From assembly GCA_023515745.1 (NCBI GenBank), contig JALECJ010000008.1, positions 1-53,938 on the forward strand: a stretch of DNA of 53,938 bases, read 5' to 3'. The first letter of the stretch is position 1, and each line of letters begins with the position of its first letter. Of this stretch, positions 1-12,441 are shown piece by piece. A program made the position numbers and the translations under genes. Origin of the DNA: Amoeboaphelidium protococcarum. Taxonomy: Eukaryota > Aphelidiomycota > Aphelidea. The notes below the pieces were generated by a model, which was given only the letters and a program-made list of their open reading frames with translations, had not been told where the DNA came from and did no database searches.

Positions 1-47
1 TACTTATAAAACAACCATTCTCAAATCATATTTTGCCATTGTAATTC

Positions 48-70
48 AAAGCGCGCGGAACGCGCGCGTG
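48..70. promoter_or_regulatory. CG-run element upstream of HECT gene
   Basis: Two alternating CG runs (51-56 and 61-68) separated by a GAA-type spacer sit in otherwise AT-rich DNA about 125 bp before ATG191. Similar runs occur at 27511, 46214 and 49592 at comparable distances from plus-strand starts, so this may be a promoter element. Function is inferred from position only. Confidence 0.35.
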
Positions 71-190
71 ACTAGTCAATCTTTAAAATACAAAGAGAGA
101 CTAAAAAGCTGCCATTCATTGTTGTTCAAAATATCATCATCGTTATTTCAAAATATACCTGAAGTTGTAAAATCAATTCATTTTGGGGAA

Positions 191-3100
191 ATGATAAATC
201 AACTTGTCTAATAGTTAAAGTTGAGAGAGGTGCCCAAATTGTTTGTGCTCGAAGAGTTGAATAATGAACTGTCACTGCTGAGTGAGGAAATGTTGGCCAC
301 GGTCAATGTCTCGGACTGTATAAAGACGCTGAGTAAAATTTTAGTTCATGGACAAGCTTACTCTTTGGATTAGTCCGCTGCTCATACTGTCCATTAGTAA
401 TCAGGTGGTGGAGAAGGTGAGAGTGAGTTCTCCGATGCACAGTCTGACTATTCCACTGTGGATCGGCATGGTGATGCGATGATGATGATGACGTCTGGCG
501 TTCAGGGTGGCCATGATGGCTATGATGACGCCAACCAGCCAGAATGTCAACTGTTGGCGTTACGTTGCATCTCTCATCTTTTGGAAACTAATCATCACGC
601 TGTGCTCAATTATATTTATGAAATTATTCCCACAATATGCTAGTAGTTCTTGTCGCGTTTCGATTACATTGATCTGGTGGAGGCGTCAATTGATTTCCTA
701 CACAAGATCCTGTGCTCTAAAGACTCGCTATTATCTGCTAGTAAGACTCTTATCAATAGACTGTCACAGATGATGATTAATAACTAAGCGACCAGTGTCA
801 TTGGTATGATAGATTTCTTCTCTTTGAGTACTCAGAGGATGATTGTGGCCATTGGGAGTGTTTGGATGCGGTCGTTGGAGTTGTTATCAGATTTCACCGT
901 ATTGGATCAAGTTCTACCTCTGTTCTCATAGCATTTGTCTGCGTAATAGTAGTCTGATTAGAAATGCACAGAGTATTCTGTTGATGGTTTGTACAATTGT
1001 CTTCTCTGTCTGTAGAATATCATGGCTTAATCTGGCACTGCTAATAGTGAGTAGTTGTTGTAGAAGAAGGATTACGCGTAAAAGTATTTGAAATAGATTT
1101 GCGAGAATCAGACGGTGATCAATGCTCTGTTATCGTTATTCAAAGGGCATAGTGGTCATAGATCTTCCGCTTATGAAGCTAAAATTGGTGAAATTCTAAG
1201 CATTTTGTTGAATTAGAGCAAGGAGTCGAAGGTGTTGATGCTGCAAGGTGGACTTGTCGACAATCTGTTGCAATTCTTTGGATATAATGATGGTGAGGGA
1301 GGTATCGAGGGGGAGTAGAATGATTTTAACGCGGATGACAAATCTGCTGCAGACTGGACTATTGTTATTAAGCTCTGTCTTGCTCTTTTACCTGCTGATT
1401 CTAACGTTGACTCTTAGTTCAGTGATGCTAACAAGTGGCTTGATACTTTCAAGATTAATGTTCGTCAGTATTCGCGTCAGTTTACCGGCAGTTATAGTGA
1501 AGTGAAGATGGTACATTATTAGCCAGTGCAGGAACTGTGTCAATCTGGATAATCACAAAATAATGCGGAGGAATAGTAGTGGCTGTAGAACATTCTTGAC
1601 TCTTTCAGTCAAAAGATGCTGAGAGCATTGTTGGAGCTCTTTTCCAGCACCCACGTCCTGTCTGTGTAAGTGTTGATTTTACGCGTCGTTTACAGAATTG
1701 TATCGCGGTTCAATTGTTAGATGAAGTCTAATTTGATGGAGAGCTCAGATAATAAGTAGCGACTGTCGTTGGCCGATTTGACCCAGTTTGTCATAATAAT
1801 GGTGACTTAAATGAATAGAACTTTGATGCAAAGCACTGGTTAATCTACAGTGGTTCTGAGACGATCTACGGTCACTACATCTGCACCTGTTCAGCAGCAG
1901 CAGCGACGTGATAGCAATGTGATGGATGTTGATAATGATGAAGAGGCTCCTGTTCAATCTATGCCCACAAGTCCGTTAGAGGTTCCTACTAATGCTTCTG
2001 CTGTAGGTGCCTCTACTATTACTAGTACTGCTGCTAGTACTGATATGTCAAAGATAAAGCTAACTATCAGTGCCGATACTCTGTAATTTATGGCATACTC
2101 TCTGCTCATAGTATACGAATCTGTAAAGTGCCATCAATGTTTTAAGGTTGAATTGGCCAAGTAGGGAGGAATTGAGCAGTTATCAAATTTCTGCATACTG
2201 GTATAGTCAGTGACGGATAGAGTGTCGGTAAAGCCAATTGGACAGGCAGAGTAAAGTGTTACAATCAATGAAGGATTGGAGATCCTCATCAGCTCTATTA
2301 ACAATGTGCTCAGTGAAGGTCACAGCGGCGATACTGCCCATTCTCAGTCTTTGTAGCAATCATTGCAGAATCAAGAATAAGGTGTGGTGGATTCCAGTGA
2401 TGCGTCTGCGGATGAAATGTAGATTGAGGCTGCCGTATAGTAGAGGCGAAAGTCTGAACTTTGGACCAGATTAAGTTCATTGGTGCGACAGTTCAACGAT
2501 CTGATTGCGATTTATATTTTGCGTAATATGGGCGAGGAGTTTAAAGCTATTACAGTGGGCAGCGGCGGTGGTGGTGAAGAAGAAGAGATCGTTACGACTT
2601 AGATGACGCACCTCTAGACTATTAGTTATCTACTTTCCACAAGTCAGCCTCAAGATTAGTATAAGTAGGCTTTAAATATGCTTGTTTAAATGCTGGCGTC
2701 CAAATCTGATGATCATGTAACTTCGTATGAAATATCGAATTCCTCACTGGTCAAGAGTTTACTCTAATTCCTGACTGATGTAAAGCTGTGTGATTATCCT
2801 CTGGATTAGAGAAGAGTTATGTTTTGTGCTAGTATGTTCTAATCTTAGGGTGCTAGTGCTGCTCAAAACTTAATCTTGAAGCTGTAGGAGGTTTTATTAA
2901 AGTTTGAGGATGAATTTGATATTGTGGCCGCCATGACGAATAGTAGATTTTATGAACAGTCTAACCGCAACGTGTAAAGCATCGTAAACACACTAGTGCG
3001 CCCAATTAGAATAAAGCTGGTGCCTGATAAGCAGTTTGAGGAAATGTTGCACACTGTTCTTGGTGATTAGATTAGCATTTCATCGCTGGGCATCAATTCA

Positions 3101-5794
3101 TACACTATCAGTGTCTAGTGTATTGCGTAATTCTAATCTGTCAAAGACTTTATGCTTCCTAAGCTGAGCGCGTATTTTAATAAGCTCAATCAGGTAATTG
3201 AAGAGAAGTAGGCGTCTTATGGGCGACGTCGTCGAAGCCGCCAAGCCGTGGATACTGTTGATTCACCAGCCGCCGCTCTATCGGCTGATTCTTAGTAGTC
3301 ATCGACTGGGATTAGTGCTAACAATAGACTTGCAGAAGACTATGATGGTGATGACTACTATACGGAAGAAGACGATGATGAGGCAGAGTTGATTTAACAT
3401 CCCTCTGGTCAGAGATAAACTGATAGATTGAGAAAAGATAGCAGCGTCGTATTTGATATCGATCCTGACAGGAACAATAATTAGTCTAGTTTATCATCAT
3501 CATCATCCTAGTAGTCATAAGATGGAGCTGATGGTGCTTCTTTTAATAAATCTAATCATTCTGGTGGTAGCGAATAAAAGTCCACGTCAAGATCATACTC
3601 TGCAGCAGTTCAAAAGAGCAGTAAAGATTGGTCACTTTAGTTTACTCTGGACACTATGCTGATTGAGACTGACATGACGCTTTATGGTGCTGTACATCGC
3701 TATGAGAAGCAATAATAATAGCTGAGTAACTAAACTCCCGGTGGTAATAATAATAATCAATAGAATTCAGGTGAAAATAGCAGTGGTAATGCGGTTAGTG
3801 TAGCGTAGAGTCTAATGAGATAGTTTGGAGCTAATTTCTTTGGTATGCCGCTGGATTTTATTGAACGTTAACAATCTAGTCAATCTGGCTCAGTGGATGT
3901 CTTTCATAAGACTTACACTATAGTGTATAAGCCTGTTAACATGAAGGAGTAGTAGCAATTGGCTCAGAACAGTCGCAGAAGATCAGCAGAAGTCAATAAT
4001 GATCCTATTGACGTCCTGCTCTCTCCTAGTCCGTCCACTAATACTCCGATGGAATACCAATCTCTCATTTCCCCGTTGAATATCCCCTCTACGGATGTCA
4101 AATCTTCGGATGCGGTACAAGATTCCCTCTAGCCACAGTGCTTGGATACTTTGAATCTGTTGAATGTACTACATGATATGTTCGTCAGACAGCCATTGCA
4201 TGAAGTGGATCCCGGATCTGATGATAGTAACAGGGCAGCGGTACCTGTTCGACTATTTTAAAATAAAAAGATTTCAGCTAAATTGAGGAGATAGATGCAA
4301 GATATTTTGATAGTGTCGAGTGGTCTGTCGCCATCTTGGTGTAATTGGCTTAGCACGTCGCATGGCTATTTATTCTCATTGTAGGATCGCTTGGATTATC
4401 TGCACAGTGTCTGTTATAACACTCAGCGTGCCCTTATGAGATGGCAGTAGAAAATGTCTGCTAAGCATCCAGAGATCGCATAGGAGAACATTGGCCGTCT
4501 GTCGCGTCAGAAGGTGAGAATAAGCCGAGAGAAGGTTTTTGAGTCTTCGATAAAATTGATGGACTTGTATGGCGCTAACAACAAGTTCATGATGGAAGTT
4601 GAGTTCTTTGACGAGGTTGGCAGTGGCAATGGACCAACGTTGGAATTCTTCTCCATAGTCAGTCTTCATTTCTAGAGGTTGGAGTTGCAAATGTGGCACT
4701 GCTCATAACCAATGTCGATCGTGGGCGATACTGCTTACGTGTCGTCCCGCGGTGGTCTCTACCCTTGTCCGCTGCATATTAACATGAACAGTTCCCGCTA
4801 AAGTCAGGAATCTAATTCAACTACCTCCAATTACAGCAAAGTATTGTTATACTTTAGAACTCTGGGTACCTTTGTGGCCAAGGCAATGTTTGATTTCAGA
4901 TTGATTAATGTTCCCTTCAGTTAATTGTTCATCGAGAGACTCGTAATGGATGATCCTATTCCTAAAGATGCTAGGCCTGTCAGATTTACTGCAGGCAAGA
5001 ACAACTAGAAAGCTCTCGCGTACTTGATGCAATAGCTCAAGTTGATTTATCAGATTGACTTTGAACTTGCCCAGTCTCTCTTGTATATTGCAGAGTTCTG
5101 TCAGAGAAAAGTGTAATTGATGGAAAATAGCTCAAATGAGTACTCCCCGTCTCTTTTGAAAGACGATGGTGGGGCGTCGGTGGAAGATCTGATGCTGACC
5201 ATGGTGGTTCCCGGCTACGATAGTATTGAATTAATTAGAGATGGTGCACAGATCCTGGTGACATCGGACAATGTGGAGTAGTACTTATCGCGAGTTATCG
5301 ATGCTTTTGTATACCGCGGAATTGAACAATAGTTGGAAGCATTTCGCAGTGGGTTCTGCCGCGTGTTTGATATCAGAAAACTAAGAATATTTTCATCCGC
5401 TGAAATCTAGTCCATGTGGAGTTAGCAGAAATGGGATGGTCCGTGGTAGAAGAATGTTATCACAGACGCGTTGAAGATTGACCATGGCTACAGTAGAGAT
5501 AGTGAGCAAGTGGAGTGGTTTGTCGAGATTATGCACCAGTTTGATTAGAAGTAGCAGTCGAGTTTCCTCCAGTTCATCACTGGTGCTCCAAAGTTGCCTA
5601 TTGGTGGATTCAAAGCTCTTAATCCTCCACTAACCATCGTGGCGAAGACTTGTGATAATCCAGACAAGTACCTGCCTAGTGTAATGACTTGCGTTAATTA
5701 TGTAAAACTGCCTCGCTATACATCTCCGGACATTATGAAGTAGCAGTTGTTATACGCCATGAGTGAAGGCCAAGGCAGTTTTCATCTGTCATGA
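191..5794 (+). CDS. HECT-type E3 ubiquitin ligase, TRIP12/UFD4 family
   Basis: Probable ubiquitin-fusion-degradation E3 ligase, 1867 codons with TAR=Gln and one TGA stop. The N-terminal third reads as an armadillo-like region resembling TRIP12. A central acidic, Ser/Gln-rich stretch follows (about residues 1000-1200). A TRIP12-like motif [10 protein letters not shown] lies near residue 1240, and the HECT domain fills the last 370 residues or so. The HECT end has the hallmark [14 protein letters not shown] with the catalytic cysteine codon at 5690-5692 (Cys1834 from this start), and the protein ends GQGSFHLS, close to the TRIP12 terminus. No introns are seen. The start is uncertain: the frame is open to the left edge, and ATG191 was chosen because the armadillo homology begins just after it and the upstream bases look like AT-rich leader with a CG-run. 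The HECT assignment is very secure. Confidence 0.93.
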
Positions 5795-5969
5795 GTAAGG
5801 AAAAAGATTACCATAAGATTGCACCCTTACATTGATAATAATAATATCAATGCACGTATTAGTAACCACTATGGAAAAGAATACAATTTCAAACTTTTAA
5901 CATTGCTCCTTACTATCTCCATTTTATTTTTTTAATTTCATTTTATAAGTTATAACAAAGAATGTCAAA

Positions 5970-7801
5970 TCACTCGAGTAGAGACTCGCCAGTCATTTCT
6001 TCCGGCTGAGTGAGGCCCATAATCTTCAAGATTGTTGGACCAACATCGCATAGAGCACCGCCAGTCTCCACAACACTTTCTCCCTCGCCACCATCGGACT
6101 TGAATCCAAGACCGCCCTTCAACTTGGCCGGTTATTGCAGTAATGAAGACGCTTTAAAGTTGGCGATGATCAGGGGAACACGAGCACATGTATGAGAAGT
6201 GTGTGGAGTACCGTCTTCGGCCACCATCTTCTCGGCATTACCATGATCGGCAGTGATAATCAGCACGTAGCCGTTCTCTTTACAAGCTTCGTAAATGATA
6301 CCGATAGCCTTATCTGTAGCTTCAATAGCCTTCAAAGCAGGTTCATACTTGCCAGTGTGGCCCACCATATCTGGTGCGGCGAAATTGCACATGACAAATG
6401 GATACAATTCTCTGCCATCTGTTGTCGCCGAATCTTCTTTATTAAAAGACAATGGGGTTGGAGCAGAGGCGAACATTTACCCATCAGCATAAGAGGCAGC
6501 GCGACCATCACGAAGAGCTCTGGCAACAGCCTCACCCACCTCAATAGAACTCATCTCCGGCTTCAGATCGTAAGTGGCCACTCCTTTCGGACTAGGTACC
6601 ATCAATCTATCCTCACCCGCATACTGCTTCTCGGTACCACCGTTGAAGAAGAAGGTGACGTGTGCATACTTTTCCGTCTCTGCCACATGCAGTTGAGGCA
6701 ACTTATTTTACGCAATAACCTCAGACAGAACGTTGGTCATCTTCTGCGGTGGAAACATCACCTCATACGGAAAGTCAGCCTTGTATTGAGTCATGGTGAT
6801 GATATGAAGTCCTGAGCGTTCATGCTCCATCTCAAACGGATACTGCGCCTACTCCTATTTACTATCCCCAAACAGCTTTCCAAATACCTACATGATCTAT
6901 CGCATTCTATCTGATCTGTAATTGAAAAAGATCAGAGTATCGTCATCCTTCACACACCCATCGCGATTAACAATAATTGGCTTCAGGAACTCGTCAGTCT
7001 CCTAGGCATTCTCATAACGATCAACTTCAATCAGATGAACAGGATCCGTGGTAGATTCGCCAACACCAGCCACAATAGCATCATACGCCAACTTGATACG
7101 TTCCCACCTCTTGTCGCGATCCATGGCGTAATAGCGTCCCTCAATCGTCGCAACCTGACCATATCCACCAAGATCTTGCTTCATATAACTGAGCAAGTCC
7201 TTCAAGTAACCCACTGCACTCTTTGGCGATGTATCTCTACCATCTGCAAAGAAGTGAACATACGCATCTCTGATACCGGCATCTTTAGCGGAGCGTAATA
7301 GACACTTTAAATGATTCATATGCGAGTGGACACCACCATCACTGACCAGTCCAAGGAAATGTATTCTACCGCCGCTCTTCTACTTGGCATTATCGAAAGC
7401 CTTCTTGAGAGCAGGCGCATCCTTCAGCGTGTTCTTCTTCACCGCCAGATCTATGCGCACAATGTCCTAGTACACGATTCTACCGGCTCCGATATTCAAA
7501 TGTCCAACTTCAGAGTTGCCCATTAAGCCCTGCGGTAGACCAACACTAAGACCATGAGCAGCGATAGTAGTATAGAGTGAATCTACAGTCTTGTCGCCGC
7601 TGGCCAAGCGGGTCATCACTGGAGTTGACGCATTTGCAATAGCATCTCCCTGCAATGGCTTCTCAGGCACTGGCTCATTCACGCCCCATCCATCTACATT
7701 ACATGCGATAAAGTTTAGAGATTGACGAATATATAAGAGCGAAATAAAAATCAATTTTAAAAAGTACCTATAGCAATAAGGCAAACTTTGGATTGTGTCA
7801 T
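5970..7801 (-). CDS. Cofactor-independent phosphoglycerate mutase (iPGM)
   Basis: Interconverts 3- and 2-phosphoglycerate in glycolysis using two Mn ions and a phosphoserine intermediate. Two exons: 7768-7801 and 5970-7693, with a 74-bp GT-AG intron (7694-7767). Splicing joins [11 protein letters not shown] to DGWG, recreating the metal-binding DGWG motif at the junction. The frame encodes 585 residues; the family is usually near 550. Visible motifs are MGNSEVGH with the nucleophile Ser72, [22 protein letters not shown], and [11 protein letters not shown]. The C-terminus [16 protein letters not shown] is typical. TAA and TAG are read as Gln several times. The stop lies 175 bp from the HECT stop in tail-to-tail orientation. 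The product is not the 2,3-BPG-dependent mutase used by yeast and vertebrates. Confidence 0.96.
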
Positions 7802-8013
7802 AATAGATGGCTTATTCTTAAAGTTGTATGATCTTCACTTTGATTACGCCAAATGGAAATGCTGTAAAGATCTCTCTCGCTTGTACAGGGCGATCGATTT
7901 AATCGCGTTCGCTCTTCATGACTCAAATGCTCACTATCCTTCTCATCTTCAATTGGCATTTATAAAATTCATAAATTTAACTAAAGTAAGTAAATCAATA
8001 TCATTACAGATAA

Positions 8014-10446
8014 TCATTAAAAGATCAATTAATCGCGGACAACTTTAGAGCGAACCTTGAGCAAACTGACTCTGCCAATATTGCCACCTTCTTCCTCGAA
8101 AAAGACAATTTCATTAAACTTTTACTTGGTGGAAGTTACATCGCTCTTCTCAGACAATAACCAATCTTGAGGAACGTGATAATATCTCTGCGTCGGCTTA
8201 CCAATAAGTGACTAATCACGGCACTTATCGGGTGTGAACGTACCAGCATAAGAGCAAGATAAAGATAGCTAAGATTGACTACCATCAGCGTTAACCTTAA
8301 TCTGCGCACTTGATGAAGACTAATCTGCTAGCAAAGCATTGACTCCACTCAATCCCACCGGAGGATAAGGATTGGTCGGCTGGCTAGGCAGCTACCCCGT
8401 AATATTCCAGTAACGTCCAATGTGATGACCATTCACCCAAGCCTGCCCTTTACCCATAGAAGCTAAATCTAGCACATATGCAAAGTCTTCGTCGTAACCG
8501 GTAGAAGAATCAGATGATGAAGCAATCAGAGGAAGCTAAACCTTGATCCACTTATGCTTTAGTTACCATGAACCCAATGATGCGACGGAAGTTTCAATAA
8601 AATCGGTAGAGTGAGATGAAGATAAATCGAAATATCTACGCTCCTCACCCAATAGGCCAGCAGTGTGTTTCCACCCACCAAGAGTCAGATCTTTGCCATT
8701 CAACTTGACGCTTCCCACAATGCCACGAGACCAGTTTTCACGATGAGCACCAAAATTAGTGAGGCCAAGAGTTTGGGTAAGAATATTCAGACTGAACACT
8801 AGATCTTTATCACTAGGCGTAAATCTCAGGTTCAATTCTACCGATTCATCATTTCCACGACTTACGCCTGCAAATGTATCATTCAAATACACAATTACGT
8901 GGTCTTGGACACGAGAAATGTTCAAGTGCAAGGATTTAGTACCAGCAGGCACTGTGACATCCTTGCTATACCACAGGTAATCAGTCTTATCGCGAGTGAA
9001 AGATATCTGCTCTCTGGGCGCAGTGCTCAACTAGAACCCCTCGCGAACACCAATAGGCTCGTCGGCAATCTGAACTTTACCATCTTATTGCACATTAAAC
9101 ACGTTCGTATACACATGCTTAGATTAAGGCACGCCCACTGTAGCAGTGTTGTACAATACTTTAGGATTAGTGCGTGGGCCTTGAACAAAAGTAACTGACC
9201 ACTTTGGGACCTTGTACAATTAACCATGAAATTCCACCTCCACATCCTTCTACTCATCAACGTTAGATAAAAAGGCAATAGATTGTTCAGAATGTTCAAA
9301 ATCGCCATAAACTTCCACCTCAACACCGCCGTCCAATTTTAAAGAGACAATCTCATCTTAATTAACGATGACAGACTCAAATTTGAATAACACTTCATGC
9401 ATCTACTTTAAATGTGAATACTTTGGTTCTGCAGGAAAGCCGTACTCATCCATAGGTGCATCATAATCATAAGACGTGACCAATCCCACGCCTACAGTGC
9501 GACCAAAATTGGTACCTCCATGCCACATGTAATATGCATTATAAGTACCACCTTTGGCAATGAATCTAGCCACACTGAAGGCCAAATCTTCAGCCGGACG
9601 CAGCGGCTTTACACCTTCCCAAGCCAAGAACCACCCGGTCCAGTTCTCAGTAAACATACCCACAGAGTCTTTGTATGGACGATCTTTAGACTACCAAGAG
9701 TCGCAGTAGAACCCATTACAAGTATTAATGAGCTGTGGAATATTGTTCTGCTGACAAACTATCCACGGAAGCTCCGTCTTCATATTCAGAGCGTAATCAG
9801 CGATCCAATTAATGTACTTGCTACCATCCGCACCATACTCATTCTCCACCATACCATACTCATTCTCAACCTGCAGCATCACAATAGGTCCTCCATTGTG
9901 AAAGAAGAGATCTTGCGTGTATTCCACAAAGTAGTCCAAAAATCTGGCACTCTCACGCATGAACGGCTCGTTGTAAGTCCTAAACTCCATTCCAGGGATT
10001 TCTCTCAACCACACCGGGAATCCACCATAAGACCATTCAGCACATACATATGGACCATAGCGAAGAATGACGTACAAATCTTCCTCTTGAGCGATGCGAA
10101 TAAATAGGCGCAAATCCTCATTAGTATTGGGAGTAAATCGGTACTGACCACGCTCTGGCTCATGTAAATCCCAGAATACATAAGTGTCAATAGCGTTATT
10201 ACCAGCCTATCTAATCTTTCTTAATAATGATCTCCACTGTGATGGCAAGGAGCGAGGATAAATGATTCCCTTCTGATGACACAACCAGGCTGATGAATGG
10301 AGCAGTAAAAGAATAGACAATCCGCGATAGAACGAACAAGAGAGAAGGAGAGAGCGAGAGAAAGAGGAATTACCGTTTCTCTTTCCTGTCTTTCTGTTCC
10401 TCAAAAGCCAAATTTGACCATTGGAACTTTTATTATACAGTGGCAC
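8014..10446 (-). CDS. Beta-galactosidase, GH35, plant-type
   Basis: Glycoside hydrolase that releases terminal beta-galactose. The frame is 810 codons. From the N-terminus: [11 protein letters not shown] and [11 protein letters not shown] of the barrel, then the acid/base motif [19 protein letters not shown], the nucleophile motif TENWTGWF, and GGTNFGRT. C-terminal beta domains include [12 protein letters not shown], typical of plant GH35 enzymes. The 5' end is unresolved. The frame begins after an in-frame TGA and contains no usable ATG before the barrel. The only nearby ATG (10451-10453) is in another frame, so a short 5' exon or a sequence error is likely. GTAATT near 10366 and CAG acceptors near 10265-10280 are candidate splice sites, but no pair gives a fully convincing GH35 N-terminus. 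Without it, a signal peptide cannot be confirmed. Confidence 0.88.
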
Positions 10447-10545
10447 TTGTCATTAATTACTCAGACAGAAAGATATTATTTAAAAAATTATTCTTATAAA
10501 AAGTATTGATAATTAATAAGAGTTTAAAAAGATTCCGTGGTAGAA

Positions 10546-12102
10546 ATGAATGATGAAAATGTCGTTTTTGGTGGAAGTAAGGATAAGATGAATACTGAGG
10601 ATCCTAATTAGCATGTGCATATTGTCATAACTTCAAGTTCTCCTCCGAAAAATAATAATATCAGCAGTAATCCATTTGAAGAGGTGGTCACTCCTATGGG
10701 CATACATTATCTTGAAGATGAAGTGGATAGTTAGTCAGTTTAATAGTCGACCGTGTCACAAGATTACTTTTAATAGAAGGATACGTATCCAGCATCAACA
10801 ACAACTATGGCTGCTGATAATAATAAAGCTTTAACTTCGACAATATCAGATCAATTTGGCTAAAAGATATTTGCTTCTCCACTTAGGCGACGATCTTCTA
10901 TCAACTTTAAGAAGCTTGAAGAGTTCATGGAGGGGGCCGCTGTGGCATCAACTGAAAAGCTTCTGTCCTCTGCCACCTCTGAAGATGATAATTATCGCAA
11001 TAACAGTAATAGTTACAGCAATACATCATCTGTATATAATAAGCCATAACTAGCCATCAGTTAATCTTAAATTTATTATTATGCGGTGCATCAGGGAATG
11101 TAGTATCAGGCGAAATCATTGATTGAACTCAACACGAAAGCTCCCCTCGTTGAACTGCTGGCATAGAAAGATTTCTGGCTAGATTTGAGTAATGTCGATG
11201 ATGATCAACTCAAAGTGGTTGGCAGTCTGTTTAATGTTCATCCACTCACGACTGAGGACATTATATAGTAGGATGCTCGTGAGAAGGTGGAGTATTATAA
11301 GAATTACATTTTCCTCTCGTACTCGATGCTGGTGGGGAATCAAGTGGTTATGATGTATGTATTGGTGTATGATGCGTTCATAATCTCGGTTCATTTCTGC
11401 GAGGATATCAATGTGGATATTGTTAGGTAGAAAGTCGTGAAGAGACTGGGTGGGTTGAACAGTTTCATGAATGTCAATAGTCGATGGATCGCGTACGCTA
11501 TAATTGATCAGATTACCGATTAGTATATCCCCATCATTCGAGATATTGAATTGGAAGTGGATGCTATTGATGATTTGGTGCTTGTGGTGCGAAATGCATG
11601 TGATCAGAGTGATATGTTGAGGAGGATCGCCCTCGGGAGGAAGTAGGTGATGAATATGCAGCGATTACTGTAGCCAAAGAATGATATGCTCCGTGGACTG
11701 ATGAAGAGGGTTACATCGGACAGGCATTGGAAAGATGTTAATTTGTATTTGGGAGATGTATAAGATCACGTAATTGCTCTGTGCGATCTGCTGGTACATT
11801 TGGATACCACCGTGAATAGGAGTCATGCAAACTACTTGGCTCAGATCAACATTGACATTACGAAGGCTAGTAATACAAGCAATGATATAATGGCGCGACT
11901 GACTGCACTCGCCGGAATTCTTATTCCACTCAATTTGATCACTTCAATGTGGGGGATGAACGTGCGCCTGCCCGGCATGGTGGGCTTTGATGATAGCTTT
12001 GTGCCGTTCATTGTTATTCTCTCTGTATGCTTAATGATCATGGCATGTGGGTATCTGTTCATTTACAAGCCCATCTCTAAAGCTCACAAGAAGAGTAAAT
12101 GA
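10546..12102 (+). CDS. CorA/Alr-family magnesium transporter
   Basis: Pentameric divalent-cation channel of the CorA/Mrs2/Alr superfamily, most like the eukaryotic Alr/Mnr branch. It has 518 residues. Residues 1-190 are Ser/Asn/Gln-rich and probably disordered. The CorA domain starts near FWLDLSNVDDDQL, continues through HPLTTEDI and a long helical stalk, and ends with two membrane helices. The signature GMN motif (TSMWGMNV) is at residues 470-472, followed by the second helix and a basic tail KAHKKSK. The ATG at 10546 is the first in frame. It diverges from the beta-galactosidase gene across about 100 bp. Localisation (plasma membrane or vacuole) cannot be told from sequence. Confidence 0.96.
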
Positions 12103-12441
12103 ATACGGTGATTGTAGATTGAATATAGACTTTGATATTTTGCAACCACTTGGTATCTAGTTGAGAACTCACCATTGTTGCTTTGGCGCGTTCTTAGTGT
12201 GTAATTTATCCAAAAGATTGAGTTTATATTTCTTTTGTTATTAACTATCAAGAGTAAAGCGAGAGATATAGAGAGGGATTACTTTATCTTAATCATCAGT
12301 TTTCGATCTCTTTTGTAGTTTCCATCTTCAAGGGAACAGACTTTCTTTCCTTTCCAATAAAATACAGCGTGGACGCGTGTCGAATTTGAACGTTATTTGG
12401 CATTGTTTTAAGTTGATACACACACTTAAGTAACTTTTATA
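12103..12441. other. Intergenic, CorA to CLIP gene
   Basis: A 339-bp AT-rich gap between two plus-strand genes holds the CorA 3' end with an AATAAAATA-like polyadenylation signal near 12357 and the leader of the next gene. I see no gene in it. Confidence 0.5.

Noticed and set aside
1-5794. Reading the HECT region as a decayed pseudogene because of its many TAA and TAG codons
   Set aside because: One frame stays free of TGA for 1.8 thousand codons and aligns with TRIP12 throughout, with TAR at Gln positions, which a pseudogene would not show.
9820-9870. Apparent tandem duplication of the GH35 active-site motif (VENEYG repeated after one residue)
   Set aside because: Plant GH35 enzymes have a similar-length ME-E-GAPG segment directly after the acid/base motif, so the alignment needs no inserted copy; the second motif is probably sequence drift.
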